NCBI GenBank assembly: GCA_905221605.1
Contig: CAJNDS010000169.1
Coordinates: forward strand, 202,501-266,500
DNA length: 64,000 nucleotides
From: Symbiodinium natans
Lineage: Eukaryota; Sar; Dinophyceae; Suessiales; Symbiodiniaceae
Direction of reading: 5' to 3'
This document shows, one piece after another, positions 1 through 23,610 of this stretch (positions are counted from its first letter, which is position 1; each line of letters begins with the position of its first letter). The notes below the pieces were generated by a model that saw only the letters and a program-made list of their open reading frames with translations, did no database searches and was not told where the DNA came from. Position numbers and translations under genes: made by a program.

Positions 1-473
1 AGCCCTTGGCCCCTCCACCCTCAACCCTGACCTTAGAGATTCTTGAACCCTGAAGCCCTAGAAACCGAAAATCCTAAACCCTGAAGCCGGTAACCCTAAA
101 CCCGAAACCCTGAAGCCCTAACCCTGACGCCTGAATCCCTAAACCCTGATGCCTAAAGCCCCTCACCCCACCCCACCCCCCCCCCCTCAATTTTCGACTC
201 TTTGCCCTGCCTTGGTCGGCTGGAACTCAAAAGCGCTTTCGGGAGCCTCCCAGGGTTTAGGGTTTGGGGTGTAGGGTTTGGGGTTTGGGGTTGGTTCAGG
301 GTTCAGGGCTTCATTAGCGTTAGAGTTTGGGGTTGGAGGTTTCAGTGTTTGACGCGAACTTGGAGTCAATCCGTTCCATAGAAGTTTGGGTTTTTAGTGC
401 TTTGCCGTGGTTCCGATCCGCATATCTCCACTGAACCCTGAACACCCAGAAGTGTTCGAGGTTAGGGCACTCT

Positions 474-612
474 TAACCCTAAACCCTAAACCCTAAACCC
501 TAAACCCTAAACCCTAAACCCTGAACCCTAAACCCTAAACCCTAAACCCTAAACCCTAAACCCTAAACCCTAAACCTAAACCCTAAACCCTAAACCCTAA
601 ACCCTAAACCCC
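474..612 (-). repeat. CCCTAAA array
   Basis: Nearly perfect 7-bp units, followed by a C-rich run. The first 470 bases of the window are degenerate telomere-like sequence without a gene I can support. Confidence 0.9.
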
Positions 613-711
613 AACCCCCCCCCAACCCTGCACCCTTTGGGGGTTTCCGGGGTCTTAGAGCTCAGGGCGAAGGGGAGCCGCAGCACCCGAAGCCCCTAAA
701 CCCTACACCTC

Positions 712-928
712 GGGATGTTCCCCCTCATACTAACAGTCCTCAGTAGGGGTTGGGGGTTTAGGGTTTGGGGTTTGGGGTTTAGGGTTTAGGGTTTAGGGTT
801 TAGGGTTTAGGGTTTAGGGTTTAGGGTTTAGGGTTTAGGGTTTAGGGTTTAGGGTTTAGGGTTTAGCATAGGGGGTAGTTCCTAGAATCCCCATTAAGGA
901 CTGTTATAGTATAAGGGGGAAGATCCCA
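712..928. mobile_element. MITE-like element, family 1, with internal telomeric array
   Basis: Left end GGGATGTTCCCCCTCATACT and right end its near inverse (AGTATAAGGGGGAAGATCCC). Between them sits a 125-bp TTTAGGG array (742-866). Confidence 0.7.
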
Positions 929-1108
929 ACTTTACACACCACATGGAAGCCTTGCTGGGATCCGAGGCTTCTAAAGGCGCATAAGGGTGTGGCAGTTCAG
1001 TGTTCAGGGTGTAGGAGCTGCACCCTACATCGCTAAACCCTAAACCCTAAACCCTAAGCCCTAAACCCTAAACCCTAAACCCTACACCCTAAACCCAGTC
1101 ATTGTGGC

Positions 1109-13561
<12,453 letters not shown>

Positions 13562-13827
13562 CTGGGCTGCCCCTAAACCCTAAACCCTAAACCCGAAACC
13601 CTAAAACCCTAAACCCTAAAACCCCACATCCTCAAGGGCTTATGAGGGATCCGAGACTGGATACAAACCTCGACGACGTGCTTGAGGGGCCTTTGGGTTT
13701 AGGGTTTAGGGTTTAGGGTTCAGGGTTCAGGGTTCAGGGTTCAGGGTTCAGGGTTTAGGGTTGAGGTCGGTCGCTAAGGCGGCGCTTCTTTGACCAAGCG
13801 CTCCAGGTTCCCAGGGTTTTGTGTTTG

Positions 13828-14705
13828 GGTTTAGGGTTTAGGGTTTAGGGTTTAGGGTTTAGGGTTTAGGGTTTAGGGTTTAGGGTTTAGGGTTTAGGGT
13901 TTAGGGTTTAGGGTTTAGGGTTTAGGGTTTAGGGTTTAGGGTTTAGGGTTTAGGGTTTAGGGTTTAGGGGCTTGGGGCCTTGGGTTGGGGCTTGGGGCTT
14001 TGGGGTGGGGCTTGGGGCTTGGGCTTGGGGCTTTGGGGCTGGGGGCTTGGGCTTGGGGTTGGGGCTTGGGGCTTGGGCTTGGGGCTTGGGGCTTGGGGCT
14101 GGGGGCTTGGGGCTTGGGCTTGGGGATTGGGGCTGGGGCTTGGGGCTGGGCTTGGGGTTGGGGCTTGGGGCTTGGGGCTTGGGGCTTGGGGCTTGGGGCT
14201 TGGGGCTTGGGGCTTGGGGCTTGGGGGCTTGGGGCTTGGGGCTTGGGGCTTGGGCTTGGGGCTTGGGCTTGGGGCTGGGGGCTTGGGGGGGCTGGGGCTG
14301 GGGCTTGGGGCTTGGGGCTTGGGGCTTGGGGCTTGGGGCTGGGGCTTGGGTGGGGCTTGGGGATTGGGGCTTGGGGCTTGGGGCTTGGGGCTTGGGGGCT
14401 TGGGGCTGGGGCTTGGGGCTTGGGGCTTGGGGCTTGGGGCTGGGGGCTTGGGGCTGGGGCTTGGGGCTTGGGCTTGGGGATTGGGGGCTTGGGGCTTGGG
14501 CTTGGGGTTGGGCGTTGGGGGTTTGGGCGTTGGGGTTTGGGCCGTTGGGGGTTTGGGCCGTCGGGGGTTTGGGCCGTTTGGGGTTTGGGCCGTTTGGGGT
14601 TTGGGGTTTGGGGCTTGGGGCTTGGGGCTTGGGCCGTTTGGGGTTTGGGCCGTTTGGGCCGTTTGGGGTTTGGGCCGTTGGGGGTTTGGGCCGTTGGGGG
14701 TTTAG
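13828..14705 (+). repeat. TTTAGGG array followed by a GGGGCTT and GGGCCGTT satellite
   Basis: TTTAGGG to about 13966, then GGGGCTT units to about 14510, then GGGGTTTGGGCCGTT-type units to 14705. Accounts for three long Gly/Leu/Trp ORFs, which are not genes. Confidence 0.95.
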
Positions 14706-14935
14706 GGCTTCGGTTTTCTCAGGCCTTTGGGACTTGCACAGCTGGGGTAAGGGTTCCGGGGTCCAAGGGCCAGGGTTCCGGGTGCAGGGGTTCAGGATCC
14801 GGGGTTTAGGGCTGAGGCGGTTGAGGGTTTAGGGTTTTGCGGGCTTTGGGTCAAGGGTTTAGGGATTAGGGTTTCAGGGTTGCGGGTTTGGGTTTCGGGG
14901 CTTCAGGCTGAGGATTGAGGGTTTAGCTGTTAGGT

Positions 14936-15045
14936 GGCAAAATTCCGCCTAGGCGCACGCGCTCGATGACCGTCATGCCTACTAGGGGTACAAGTGCCAA
15001 ACCTGAGAAAGCTCGCGACCGATGCACAATATGACTTGAGCCAAA
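14936..15045 (-). CDS. Candidate 5' exon with spliced-leader-like sequence
   Basis: On the minus strand TTTGGCTCAAG (15035-15045) equals the last 11 bases of the dinoflagellate spliced leader. An ATG about 70 bases downstream (near 14974) opens MTVIERVRLGGILPP. It could be the first exon of the RND gene, but no joining donor was confirmed. Confidence 0.25.
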
Positions 15046-15372
15046 GGTTCCAGCGGCTTCAGTGTTCAGGGGTTAGGGTTTAGGGTTTAGGGTTTAGGAT
15101 TCGGGTTCAGGGATTAGGGTTTAGGGTTCAAGGTTTAGGGTGCCGGGTTTCGGGCTCAGGGCTTCAAATGCATTTAGGGTTGTGAAGGAGGATGGGGCTT
15201 AAGGGTGTGAAGCGCTTGAAGTACCTACTTAAAGCCTACGCCGTCACGGCAGCGCCAAAACGCCCTGATAGTCAGGGTCTAGGGTTCAGGGACGAAGACC
15301 CTAAACCCTAAACCCTAAACCCTAAACCCTGAAGACCCTGCAGGAGGCACAACGCCCACGTTTTCCAGCGGC

Positions 15373-15405
15373 TCACATCACGCTGCACGAGTAGTCATCA
15401 TCCGC
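15373..15405 (-). CDS. Candidate terminal exon
   Basis: Reads ADDDYSCSVM then TGA. Acceptor is GCCAG. It may be the 3' end of the middle gene, directly upstream of the RND gene's candidate 5' exon. Confidence 0.3.
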   Translation of the reverse strand, partial: ADDDYSCSVM

Positions 15406-15422
15406 CTGGCCTCCTGCGGTGC

Positions 15423-15634
15423 GGGGTTTAGGGTTTAGGGTTTCGGGTTTAGGGTTTAGGGTTTAGGGTTTAGGGTTTAGGGTTTAGGGTTTAGGGTTTA
15501 GGGTTTAGGGTTTAGGGTTTAGGGTTTAGGGTTTAGGGTTTAGGGTTTAGGGTTTAGGGTTTAGGGTTTAGGGTTTAGGGTTTAGGGTTTAGGGTTTAGG
15601 GTTTAGGGTTTAGGGTTTAGGGTTTAGGGTTTAG
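15423..15634 (+). repeat. TTTAGGG array
   Basis: About 29 near-perfect units right of the candidate terminal exon. Confidence 0.95.
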
Positions 15635-16338
15635 GCGGCCTGGCGAGAAATAGGTGGCAACCACTACAACGCCATGGGAATCGGAACCGTAATCCTCTCA
15701 CCCTTATATTAAACCCCCCCTACCCCCTTACATTAAATACCCCCATTGTAGTTAGATTAACAGTATAAGGGAGTGGGTATTTAATACTGGGGGGTAGGGG
15801 GGGGGGGGGGTGGGGCTTAATGGGAGGGGAGTAGCGACTGTTGCGACAGATATCAGCTATGGGCATGCTGGGTGCTCTCTACGCGACGACTGAGGCTGGC
15901 AAGTCACTGGGAAGCTTTTGCCAGGGTTGAGGATTTCAGGGTTCAGAGCTCAGTGTCAGGGTTTATAGGGTCTAGGTTTAGGGTTTAGTGTTTAGGGTTT
16001 AGGGTTTAGGGTTTAGGGTTTAGGGTTTAGGGTTGCGGGTTTCGGGTTTAGGGTGCAGGGTGTAGGGTCAGGGTTTAGGGTTTAGGGTTGAAGCTTCAGA
16101 AGGTTGAGCCACCCGCGTGGAAACCTCAGCCCTTGGCAACAAAATTTCTCTAGACTCTACACCTAGACCTCAAACTCATACTGTACATGCTTGGTGGGCC
16201 AGCGACCGTATTCTCATAAGGGTACCCTTCTTTGGGGGTTGGCTACTCTATAAAGGAACCTTGAAGCAAGAAAAGGATAAGGGTAGCACTGGGCTAACAA
16301 GCATGTACATGATTCTGTCTTAAGCACCAGGATGAGGC

Positions 16339-16404
16339 CCCAAAACGCGACACCGCACGGACCCATTCATCTGCCAAGTTGCCGGGCGGCGGCTGATGCG
16401 CCTC
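16339..16404 (-). CDS. Candidate exon
   Basis: Encodes 22 residues including PPPGNLADEWVRAVSRFG. Acceptor is GGCAG, donor is GC (GCCTCA). Confidence 0.4.
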
Positions 16405-16961
16405 CTGCCGAGGATGGCCACAGCGGCGACATCAATACAAAATGCCCATAAACCCTAAACCCTATACACCCCAAAACCTAAACCCCCCAAAGCCCTAAAC
16501 TGCCCAAACCCTAAACCGCCCAAACCCCAAACCCAAAACCCTAAACCCTACAGGGACTCGGCGAACTGGTGTCTCTATGTTCTCTGTTTAAGGCTTGGGG
16601 CTTTGTATGGGTTTAGGCGGTTTCGGGGCTTCGGGTGAGGTCTGAACTCGAGGACTCACTGGTTCTCATAGCGAGTAAACCTGAAACCCTGAACCCTAAT
16701 CCCTGATCCCTAAACCCTCAACCCTGCTTACTACTCAGATCTATTAGCCCTAAACCCTAACACCGTATTCCCATCCAAGAACTAGCAAGCTCACCCCAGA
16801 GTTTCCAAGGAGTTAGGCTCCGCGAGCACCCTGAACCCTAAAAACAAACCCTACTTACTACCAAGATCTAGTAGCCCTAAACCCGAAACCCTAAACCCTA
16901 AACCCTAAACCCTAAACCCTTACTTCCCTCTAAGAATCGAAGAGCTAGGAACCCTACACCC

Positions 16962-17011
16962 GAGCCTTTGGCCGCCGCCGTACTGGCTGCAACGGGTCAT
17001 CCCCGAAAAGC
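16962..17011 (-). CDS. Candidate exon
   Basis: Reads LFGDDPLQPVRRRPKA in its best frame. Acceptor is CTGAG, donor is GT (GTGTAG). Confidence 0.3.
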
Positions 17012-17019
17012 CTCAGAGG

Positions 17020-17636
17020 CTTAGGGCTTAGGGCTTAGGGTTTAGGGTTTAGGGTTTAGGGTTTAGGGTTTAGGGTTGAGGGTTTAGGGTTTATAGGGTT
17101 CAGGATTTAGGGTGTACGGGGTTTACAGGGTTTGTAGGGTTTATAGGGTTTATAGGGTTTATAGGGTTTGTAGGGTTTATAGGGTTTACAGGACTTATAG
17201 GGTTTATAGGGTTTATAGGGTTTATAATAAACCCCTGAGAAGTTGCTGGCTAGCGGTGGGTTGGCGTCTAGGCGGCGGGCACGGCGAAGGCTGCGTTTGG
17301 CCTTCCAAGGTGCAGCTCAGGGTTCAGGTTTGTAGGAGGTTTAGGGTTTAGGGGTTAAGCTGTAGGGTTTAGGGTTTAGGGTTCAGGGTTCAGGGTTCAG
17401 GGTTCAGGGTTCAGGGTTTAGGGTTTAGGGTTTAGGGTTTAGGGTTTAGGGTTTAGGGTTTAGGGTTTAGGGTTTAGGGTTTAGGTTTTAGGGTTTACGG
17501 TTTACGGTTTACGGTTTAGGGTTTGGGGGTTTAGGGTTTTTTTTTTTAGGGTTTAGGGTTTAGGGTTTAGGGTTTTAGGGTTTAGGGTTTAGGGTTTAAG
17601 GGTTTAGGGTTTAGGGTTTAGGGTTTGGGGGGTTTA
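17020..17636 (+). repeat. TTTAGGG arrays with a TTTATAGGG block
   Basis: A 9-bp TTTATAGGG variant runs at about 17110-17232. A unique island (17233-17335) and another TTTAGGG array follow. Confidence 0.9.
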
Positions 17637-17829
17637 GGATGAGGGTTCAGGGTAGTGCGAAAGATCTTCTTGAGCTACACGACACACCCTCATGCCACAG
17701 CCCCTGTCCGGCCTGTTCTCTACCGCAGTCAGGGCCGCCAGCACGGCATCGATCTGCCGAGGCGCGTCGTTTGAGAGCGGGAGAGGGCTGACTTGTACCT
17801 AGTTGTCTAGCAACCTGGGGGAAATTAAA

Positions 17830-19060
17830 AGTTAACCTTTGGGATTCTAAGGGCACTATGCTACCCCAAAAAGGTTCAAGGTTACCTACTCTACTACTAG
17901 GTGTATTTAACCCCAAGTTTCAAGTCTGCTTATAACCTACTTAGGGAACATAGGGGGTGTATATACAAGTACCCATGAACCTCCAAGTAGGGGTGTATGG
18001 TTTGGCGTGTGAGTGGTTTTTGTAAAGCTGAAATCGCTCCTTCTTACGGGTGCACGTGGCGTAAAGGATTTTGGAAGATATATAGTGAGTTCTCTACATT
18101 ATGGACCCTTTTTGGGTACCTATTTGCTAGGGGCCGCGTGAAAGTAGTAACCCAAAAAGGGGCCCAAATTTAGAGAATTGACAATGTGACCTTCGGGTTT
18201 CAGGGTTTAGGGCGTGACATTGCGCGGCCAGGACCGACAACAGGCCGGCTGGGCAGAAAAGAAGCGCCGAGGGTCGTGGTGGCCTGGAGCCGGCGAGATC
18301 CGAAAGAAGACATGATTATAGGGTCCTTAAGGGAGGGGGTTCCTGGGGGGCTTTAGGGTTCAGGGTTTAGGGCTTAGGGTTTAGGGTTTAGGGTATAGGG
18401 TTTGGGGTGTAGGGTTTAGGGTTTAGGGTTAGGGGGGCTCATGCGGGATAGATACCTAGGGAACCTTAGGGAGTCTTAGGGGTGTCGGGGTGTATCGGGG
18501 AACCTTGGGTTACGTACCCCCCTTGACCCCCCCTCCCTTAAGAACCCTGCAAAATGTGGCTTAGGGCTTAGAAGTGCCTAGGAACCACCCCAAAAAGGAA
18601 AGCCCGAACTGGCAACCGATATTTTCCCAAATCCCTATACAGAAAAGAATTCAGCATTCCACTGCACCTGGACTACAAAAAGCTACAGGAGGGGGCCGTA
18701 TAAGGGACCCTGTAGGGGTTAGATAGGGGGTCATTCTTTTGGGCTGCTTCGGTTTGCAAAGACTACTTGAAGTCAAACTACCGACATATCCCTGTAGAAC
18801 GCAAAATTTAAGTGGGGAGCCTAAAGGTGAGTTCACTGGATTGGGGTCCGTCCCTTTTGGAGCTCCTATAAGAGCAATTTAGGGTACACGACAAGGGTAC
18901 ATAGTAAAGATAACAACCCATATGGGCTTTTCTCACAATAGGGGTACCCCTAGTACAAACCCTAAACCGCAAACCCCAAAAGGGTACCCCTATTATCGGA
19001 AATGCCAATATAGAGGGTGCAAGTGAGTCTGGGGCACACATGACGCAAGAGGCCCATGGT
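17830..19060. other. Segment rich in short dispersed elements
   Basis: Holds a family-3-like fragment (17905-17990), a CCCTTTTTGGGTACC element (18080-18190) and GGGTCCTTAAGGGAGGGGG motifs (18320, inverse near 18530, again near 20545). No gene supported. Confidence 0.5.
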
Positions 19061-19944
19061 CTTCACTAGGGTTTAGGTTTATAGAAATTGTATAGGGTTT
19101 GTGTCCGGGGTTTTGACGGGGTTTTGACCGAGTTTTGACCGGTTTTGACCGGTTTTTTCTTTTGCTTTTGAAAAAACTGCGATGGTTTTCCAGGCTTGGC
19201 GGCTGGGGGGGGGCTGGGGCTGCCGGCTGCGCTGGGCTGTGGCTGGGGCTGTGGCTCTGGGTGAATCTGGGGCTCGTTGAAGGGGCTGTGCGGCTACGCT
19301 GGGGAGTGGCTGTGGGGCTGGGGTGGGGCTGCTGGAGCTGGGGCTGGGGCTGGGGCTGGGGCTGGGGCTTGGGCTTGGGGCTGGGGGGGTGATTGCACGA
19401 GCTGCTCGTTCTGAAACACCTACAATTTCTATTTATCCTGGCCTTTGAGGGTTAGGGTTTAGGGTTTAGGGTTTAGGGATTAGGGTTTAGGGTTTAGGGT
19501 TCAGGGTTGCCTTGGAAGAAGAAACTCCAAGCCCGCTGCCCGCCATCCGTCGCGTCTGCTTCACACAGCTGGCGAGTTTCCGCACCTTCCACTGACCCTT
19601 ATAAGCCCTAAACCCTAAACCTAAAACCTAAACCCTAAACCCTAAACCCCAAATTCAGATTGAATGGGTTTGGGGTTCAGGCCCGAGGTCCTGGTAAAAA
19701 TGTGTGGGGTTTAGCCTCCCTGTGGGAATCTCTGACCCCTGAACCACCCCGGTCCTTCTTCTGGGTTGAGAGGCAGCCGCTCGAGTCCCTAGATCCCGAA
19801 CCCTGAGCCCTGAACTCTAAACCCTAACTAAACCCTAAACCCTAAACTCTAGCCCTAAACCCTAAACCCTAGCCCTAAACCCTAAAACCCTAAAACCCTA
19901 AACCCAAGCCATTTTGGGATCGGATCCACAGGGGGGCGTAGGGC

Positions 19945-20004
19945 CCGGGCAGCCACAAAAGCGTGCCGCGGGTCCCAGTCGCTGATGTCCAGCGCGCCTT
20001 CTGC
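19945..20004 (-). CDS. Candidate exon
   Basis: Reads AEGALDISDWDPRHAFVAAR. Acceptor is AGCAG, donor is GC (GCCCTA). Standard flanks; one of the best of the middle set. Confidence 0.5.
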
Positions 20005-21062
20005 CTGCTGCGGGTTCTTCCCACTAGGGTTTAAGGTTAAGGCTTAGGGTTTAGGGTTTAGGGTTTAGGGTTTCGGGTTTAAGGTTTATCGTTTAGGGTT
20101 TAGCAGCCCTTCATTGAGGAGTAGACCTTGCACTGCATTGCTCCCCTCCTACTTCTGAGGGCGGTGCGAAAGCAAAGTAAAGATGGAGCCGATGAGCTCA
20201 CGGGGTTGCTTTTCTATACCCAAGAGGTAACCTGAGAAAAAAAAAAAAAAAAACACCCTTCTTGGTTGATAGGGGCGATAGGGGCTCATAAGGAAACCTT
20301 TAAAAAAGGGAATGAGGGCCTAGTCTGGGTCCTGTGAACTTTCACCCCTCTAGGGAAGCGACTGGACATGTTGGGGTTTCGGTTTCAGGGTTCAGGGATT
20401 AAACCCTTAACCCCAAACCTCAAACCTCAAACCTCAAACCCTAAACCCTAAACCCTAAACCCTAAACCCTCAACCCTAAACCCCAAATTCCAAACCCTAA
20501 ACCCTAGACCGCCTAGACCCTAAAACCGCAACCCCTTCTATAGGGTCCTTAAGGGAGGGGGGTCAAGCAGAATATATAATCCAAGGCTTGCCAGTACTCC
20601 CTAAGGCTCCCTGAAAGTCCCTAAGCTTCCCGAAGGTACCCTGGGTTTAGGGTTTAGGGCTAGGCCCTAAACCCTAGACCCTAAACCTCAAACCCTAAAC
20701 CCTAATCCTCAGAGTTTAGGGCTTGGGACGACCTCAAGAATCCAGAGAGCCGTGCTTGTGTGATCTTCTTTGTAGCTTACTCGCACTTCAGAATCGCATA
20801 ATAGTCGGGTCTTCGTAACCTGCAAAACAGAGGGTTTAGGGTTGAGGGTTGAGGGTTGAGGGTTGAGGGTCGAGGATTGAGGGCTGAGGGTTGAGGGTTT
20901 GGGGTGCTTAGGCTTGGGGATTCTTAGGGTTCCGGGTTCCTTTTCTTGTTGCGGGCTTTTTAAGTTTAAAGGGCCAACCTGGCCCCTAAACCCGAAACCC
21001 TAAACCCTAAACCCTAAACCCTAAACCCTAAACCCTAAACCCTAAGAACCCTGGGTGCCCCC

Positions 21063-21118
21063 ACGACCGCGCTCTCCTCGCCAGGCAGGAGGAGCGTCTG
21101 ATCCACCTGGTCTCCAGC
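21063..21118 (-). CDS. Candidate exon
   Basis: Reads AGDQVDQTLLLPGEE and possibly SAV. Acceptor is CGAAG; the donor is uncertain (GA or later). Standard flanks. Confidence 0.4.
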
Positions 21119-21986
21119 CTTCGTGGCGCGGGGTTGGGCTTGGGGTTTAGGGTTTAGGGGTTTAGGGATTTAGGGTTTAGGGTTTAGGGTTTGGGGTTTA
21201 GGGATTCGGGCTTAGGGGTTTAGGGGGTTTAGGGCTTGGGGTGACAGGACGAACCGGATTCAGGGTCGAGTTGTTTGGCGTGATTGGCAGATGGATCTTC
21301 CGATTATGAGATCCTATACTCCCCCCACCTTTAGCCCAAACAACGGTTTAGGGTTTAGGGTTTAGGGTTTAGGGTTTAGGGTTTAGGGTTAGGGTTTAGG
21401 GTTTAGGGTTTCGGGTTTAGGGTTTAGGGTTTAGGGTTTCGGGTTTAGGGATTCTGGGTTGGTACGGGTTTAGGGGTAGTAGAGGACCCCATGATGAGAG
21501 CGAGCGCCCGGCAATTCGCTGGATCCGCTGGCGGTACTCCTGCCAGGAGCAGGGAATCAGCCTAAACCCTAAACCCCAAACCCCCAAACCCTAAACCCTA
21601 AACCCTAAACCCTAAACCCCAAACCCTAAACCCTAAACCCCAAACCGCCAAGCGAGGGACCTTCTAGCAGGCGTTGCAGCCAGCAAGAGGGCTTTGGGTT
21701 CGGGGCTCAGAAGGTGTAGAACCGGGTTACAGGGTTATAGGGTTATAGGGTTTAGGGTTTAGGGTTTAGGGTTTAGGGTTTAGGGTTTAGGCTCTTGAAC
21801 GCCCAGACCTCTTCCGGGGTTTAGGATTCTAGGGGTTGTACCTTGGACCCTTCTGGTTGTACCCTTGGGTTTTTGGGGGACCCTTTGAGATCCTTAAAGT
21901 AGTGCAGGGGCCTAGTAAGAGCATATGAAGGGGAACCTTTAGGGGTACAACCTTCGGGGTACGAGTCTTAAACCCTTGATAGGAGT

Positions 21987-22085
21987 TGGGGGTTTACGAA
22001 AATAGGGGAACCCTAATATAGTCCCCAAAAAAGCTAGGATTCCCTCACAGCAAGGACCCCAATAAGGTACCCCCGTTTAGGTGTG
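21987..22085. mobile_element. Short element, family 2
   Basis: Starts GGGGGTTTACGAAAATAGGG and ends near CCCCCGTTTAGG. Related copies at 27846-27950, 32960-33060, 37088-37165 (inverted) and 39153-39250; a fragment at 2452-2520. Confidence 0.65.
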
Positions 22086-22124
22086 CGGGGTTTAGCCCTA
22101 GACCCCTTGACCCTAAACCCTAAA

Positions 22125-22240
22125 CCCTATAACCCTATAACCCTATAACCCTATCACCCATTAACCCTATAACCCTATAACCCTATAACCCTATAACCCT
22201 ATAACCCACTAACCCATTAACCCTATAACCCTATAACCAA
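22125..22240 (-). repeat. CCCTATAA variant array
   Basis: 8-bp CCCTATAA units with a few CCCATTAA/CCCACTAA variants. Confidence 0.9.
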
Positions 22241-22362
22241 CCCTAAACAAAAGGGGGCTAGCCCTAGACCCTAGACCCTAAACCCTAAACTCTAAACCCT
22301 CTAACCCTATGGCCCTAACCCTAAACAAAAGGGGGCTAGCCCTAGACCCTCCGCCCTCTTGC

Positions 22363-22398
22363 CTCCAACATCTCGCAGGCTGCGTGTGGGTCATCATC
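22363..22398 (-). CDS. Candidate exon
   Basis: Reads DDDPHAACEMLE. Acceptor is GCCAG, donor is GC (GCAAGA). Standard flanks. Confidence 0.45.
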
Positions 22399-22764
22399 CT
22401 GGCAGAGTTCGGGGGTCCAAGGGCTTAGGGCTTAGGGTTTAGGCTTTACGGTTTAGGGTTTAGGGTTTAGGGTTTAGGGTTTAGGGTTTAGGGTTAACCT
22501 CGAACCTTCAAGCCTTCGAGGGGCCCAGGGGTTTAGGGTTCAGGGACCTTAGGACTGTTTTGGAGGGAATGCAAACCCTAAACCCTAAACCCTAAACCCT
22601 GAACCCTAAACCCTAAACCCTAAACCCTAAATCCTACACTCTATAACTTCTTAGGTGACCTACACGACAACAGAATAGGCGTTGGGCTCCCAGGGTCGGT
22701 CTAGGTCCCAAAGCAAACTAGGACTCTAGGAATAGGCAGACGGCTCTTCCTTCTTGTGTCTGGA

Positions 22765-22880
22765 GAAGGCGTTTAAGGTTTAGGGTTTAGGGCTTAGGGT
22801 TTAGGGTTTAGGGTTTAGGGTTTAGGGTTTAGGGTTTAGGGTTTAGGGTTTAGGGTTTAGGGTTTAGGGTTTAGGGTTGA
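22765..22880 (+). repeat. TTTAGGG array
   Basis: About 14 units upstream of the repeat elements next to the Cys-repeat gene. Confidence 0.9.
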
Positions 22881-23029
22881 GGGTGTAACCAAACCTTAGA
22901 AAGAGAGACCCCGGTGCATGATGCCACTTCAAGCCGCAGGCTGCGGAATTTTGCCCTCCGAGTGAGCCGCCTCTCGCCCAGGTGTTGCCAAGAGCGCAAC
23001 GCGGAACATGCTCCACAGACCTTTACAGG

Positions 23030-23226
23030 TAACATAGGGGCCTGAATCTACTAGAACTATAAAGGGATCTTAAGGGAAGACTATTGGTAATTATTTCGAC
23101 CCCTGTGTTACAGGTAATATAGGGGCCTGAATAATTAGAATAGAATTTTGGGGGTTATTGAAGTAGAATCTTAAAGGGACGCTAAGGGAAGACTAGTAGT
23201 AATCAGTTCGACCCCTATATTACAGG
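23030..23226. mobile_element. Family 4 element, two partial copies
   Basis: GGGGCCTGAAT ... TAAGGGAAGACTA ... TTCGACCCCT appears twice in tandem. Related copies at 35546-35655 and 59918-60035. Confidence 0.55.
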
Positions 23227-23610
23227 GAGCACATCCTTGGCTGTACAGGGTTTCGCGAACTTTTCCCAGAAAGTCCAGCACCTCGGAGCTGAGCTCTGTA
23301 CAGTACTTTAAAGTAATGTGGGGTAGCTCTCTACACTAGGATGCCTTTCCCCGACAGCACCCTTCTATCGAGGATTCGGGAAGAGATCCTAGTGGAGAAC
23401 TTGCCATGTCGCTTCTGATGGACAGCAAGGTCAAAATTCCCTCTGTTCGTTGAGAGATGAGACCCTGCATCATGCATGCTGTACGACCAGGACAAGCCTG
23501 AATCAAAAGACCATATTCGTTGAAACGTCGCCACGACCTCTGCCGTGATGACAAGAAACAGAACCCTCGTCCAGAAACTCAAGCTGCTACAGCAGGATTT
23601 TGGCAATGGC

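Noticed and set aside
13972-14832. Long Gly/Leu/Trp ORFs on the plus strand
   Set aside because: They are translations of GGGGCTT repeats in three frames at once.
21480-21560. Open minus frame EYRQRIQRIAGRSLSS
   Set aside because: Loop-type flanks; open frames of this length are common here.
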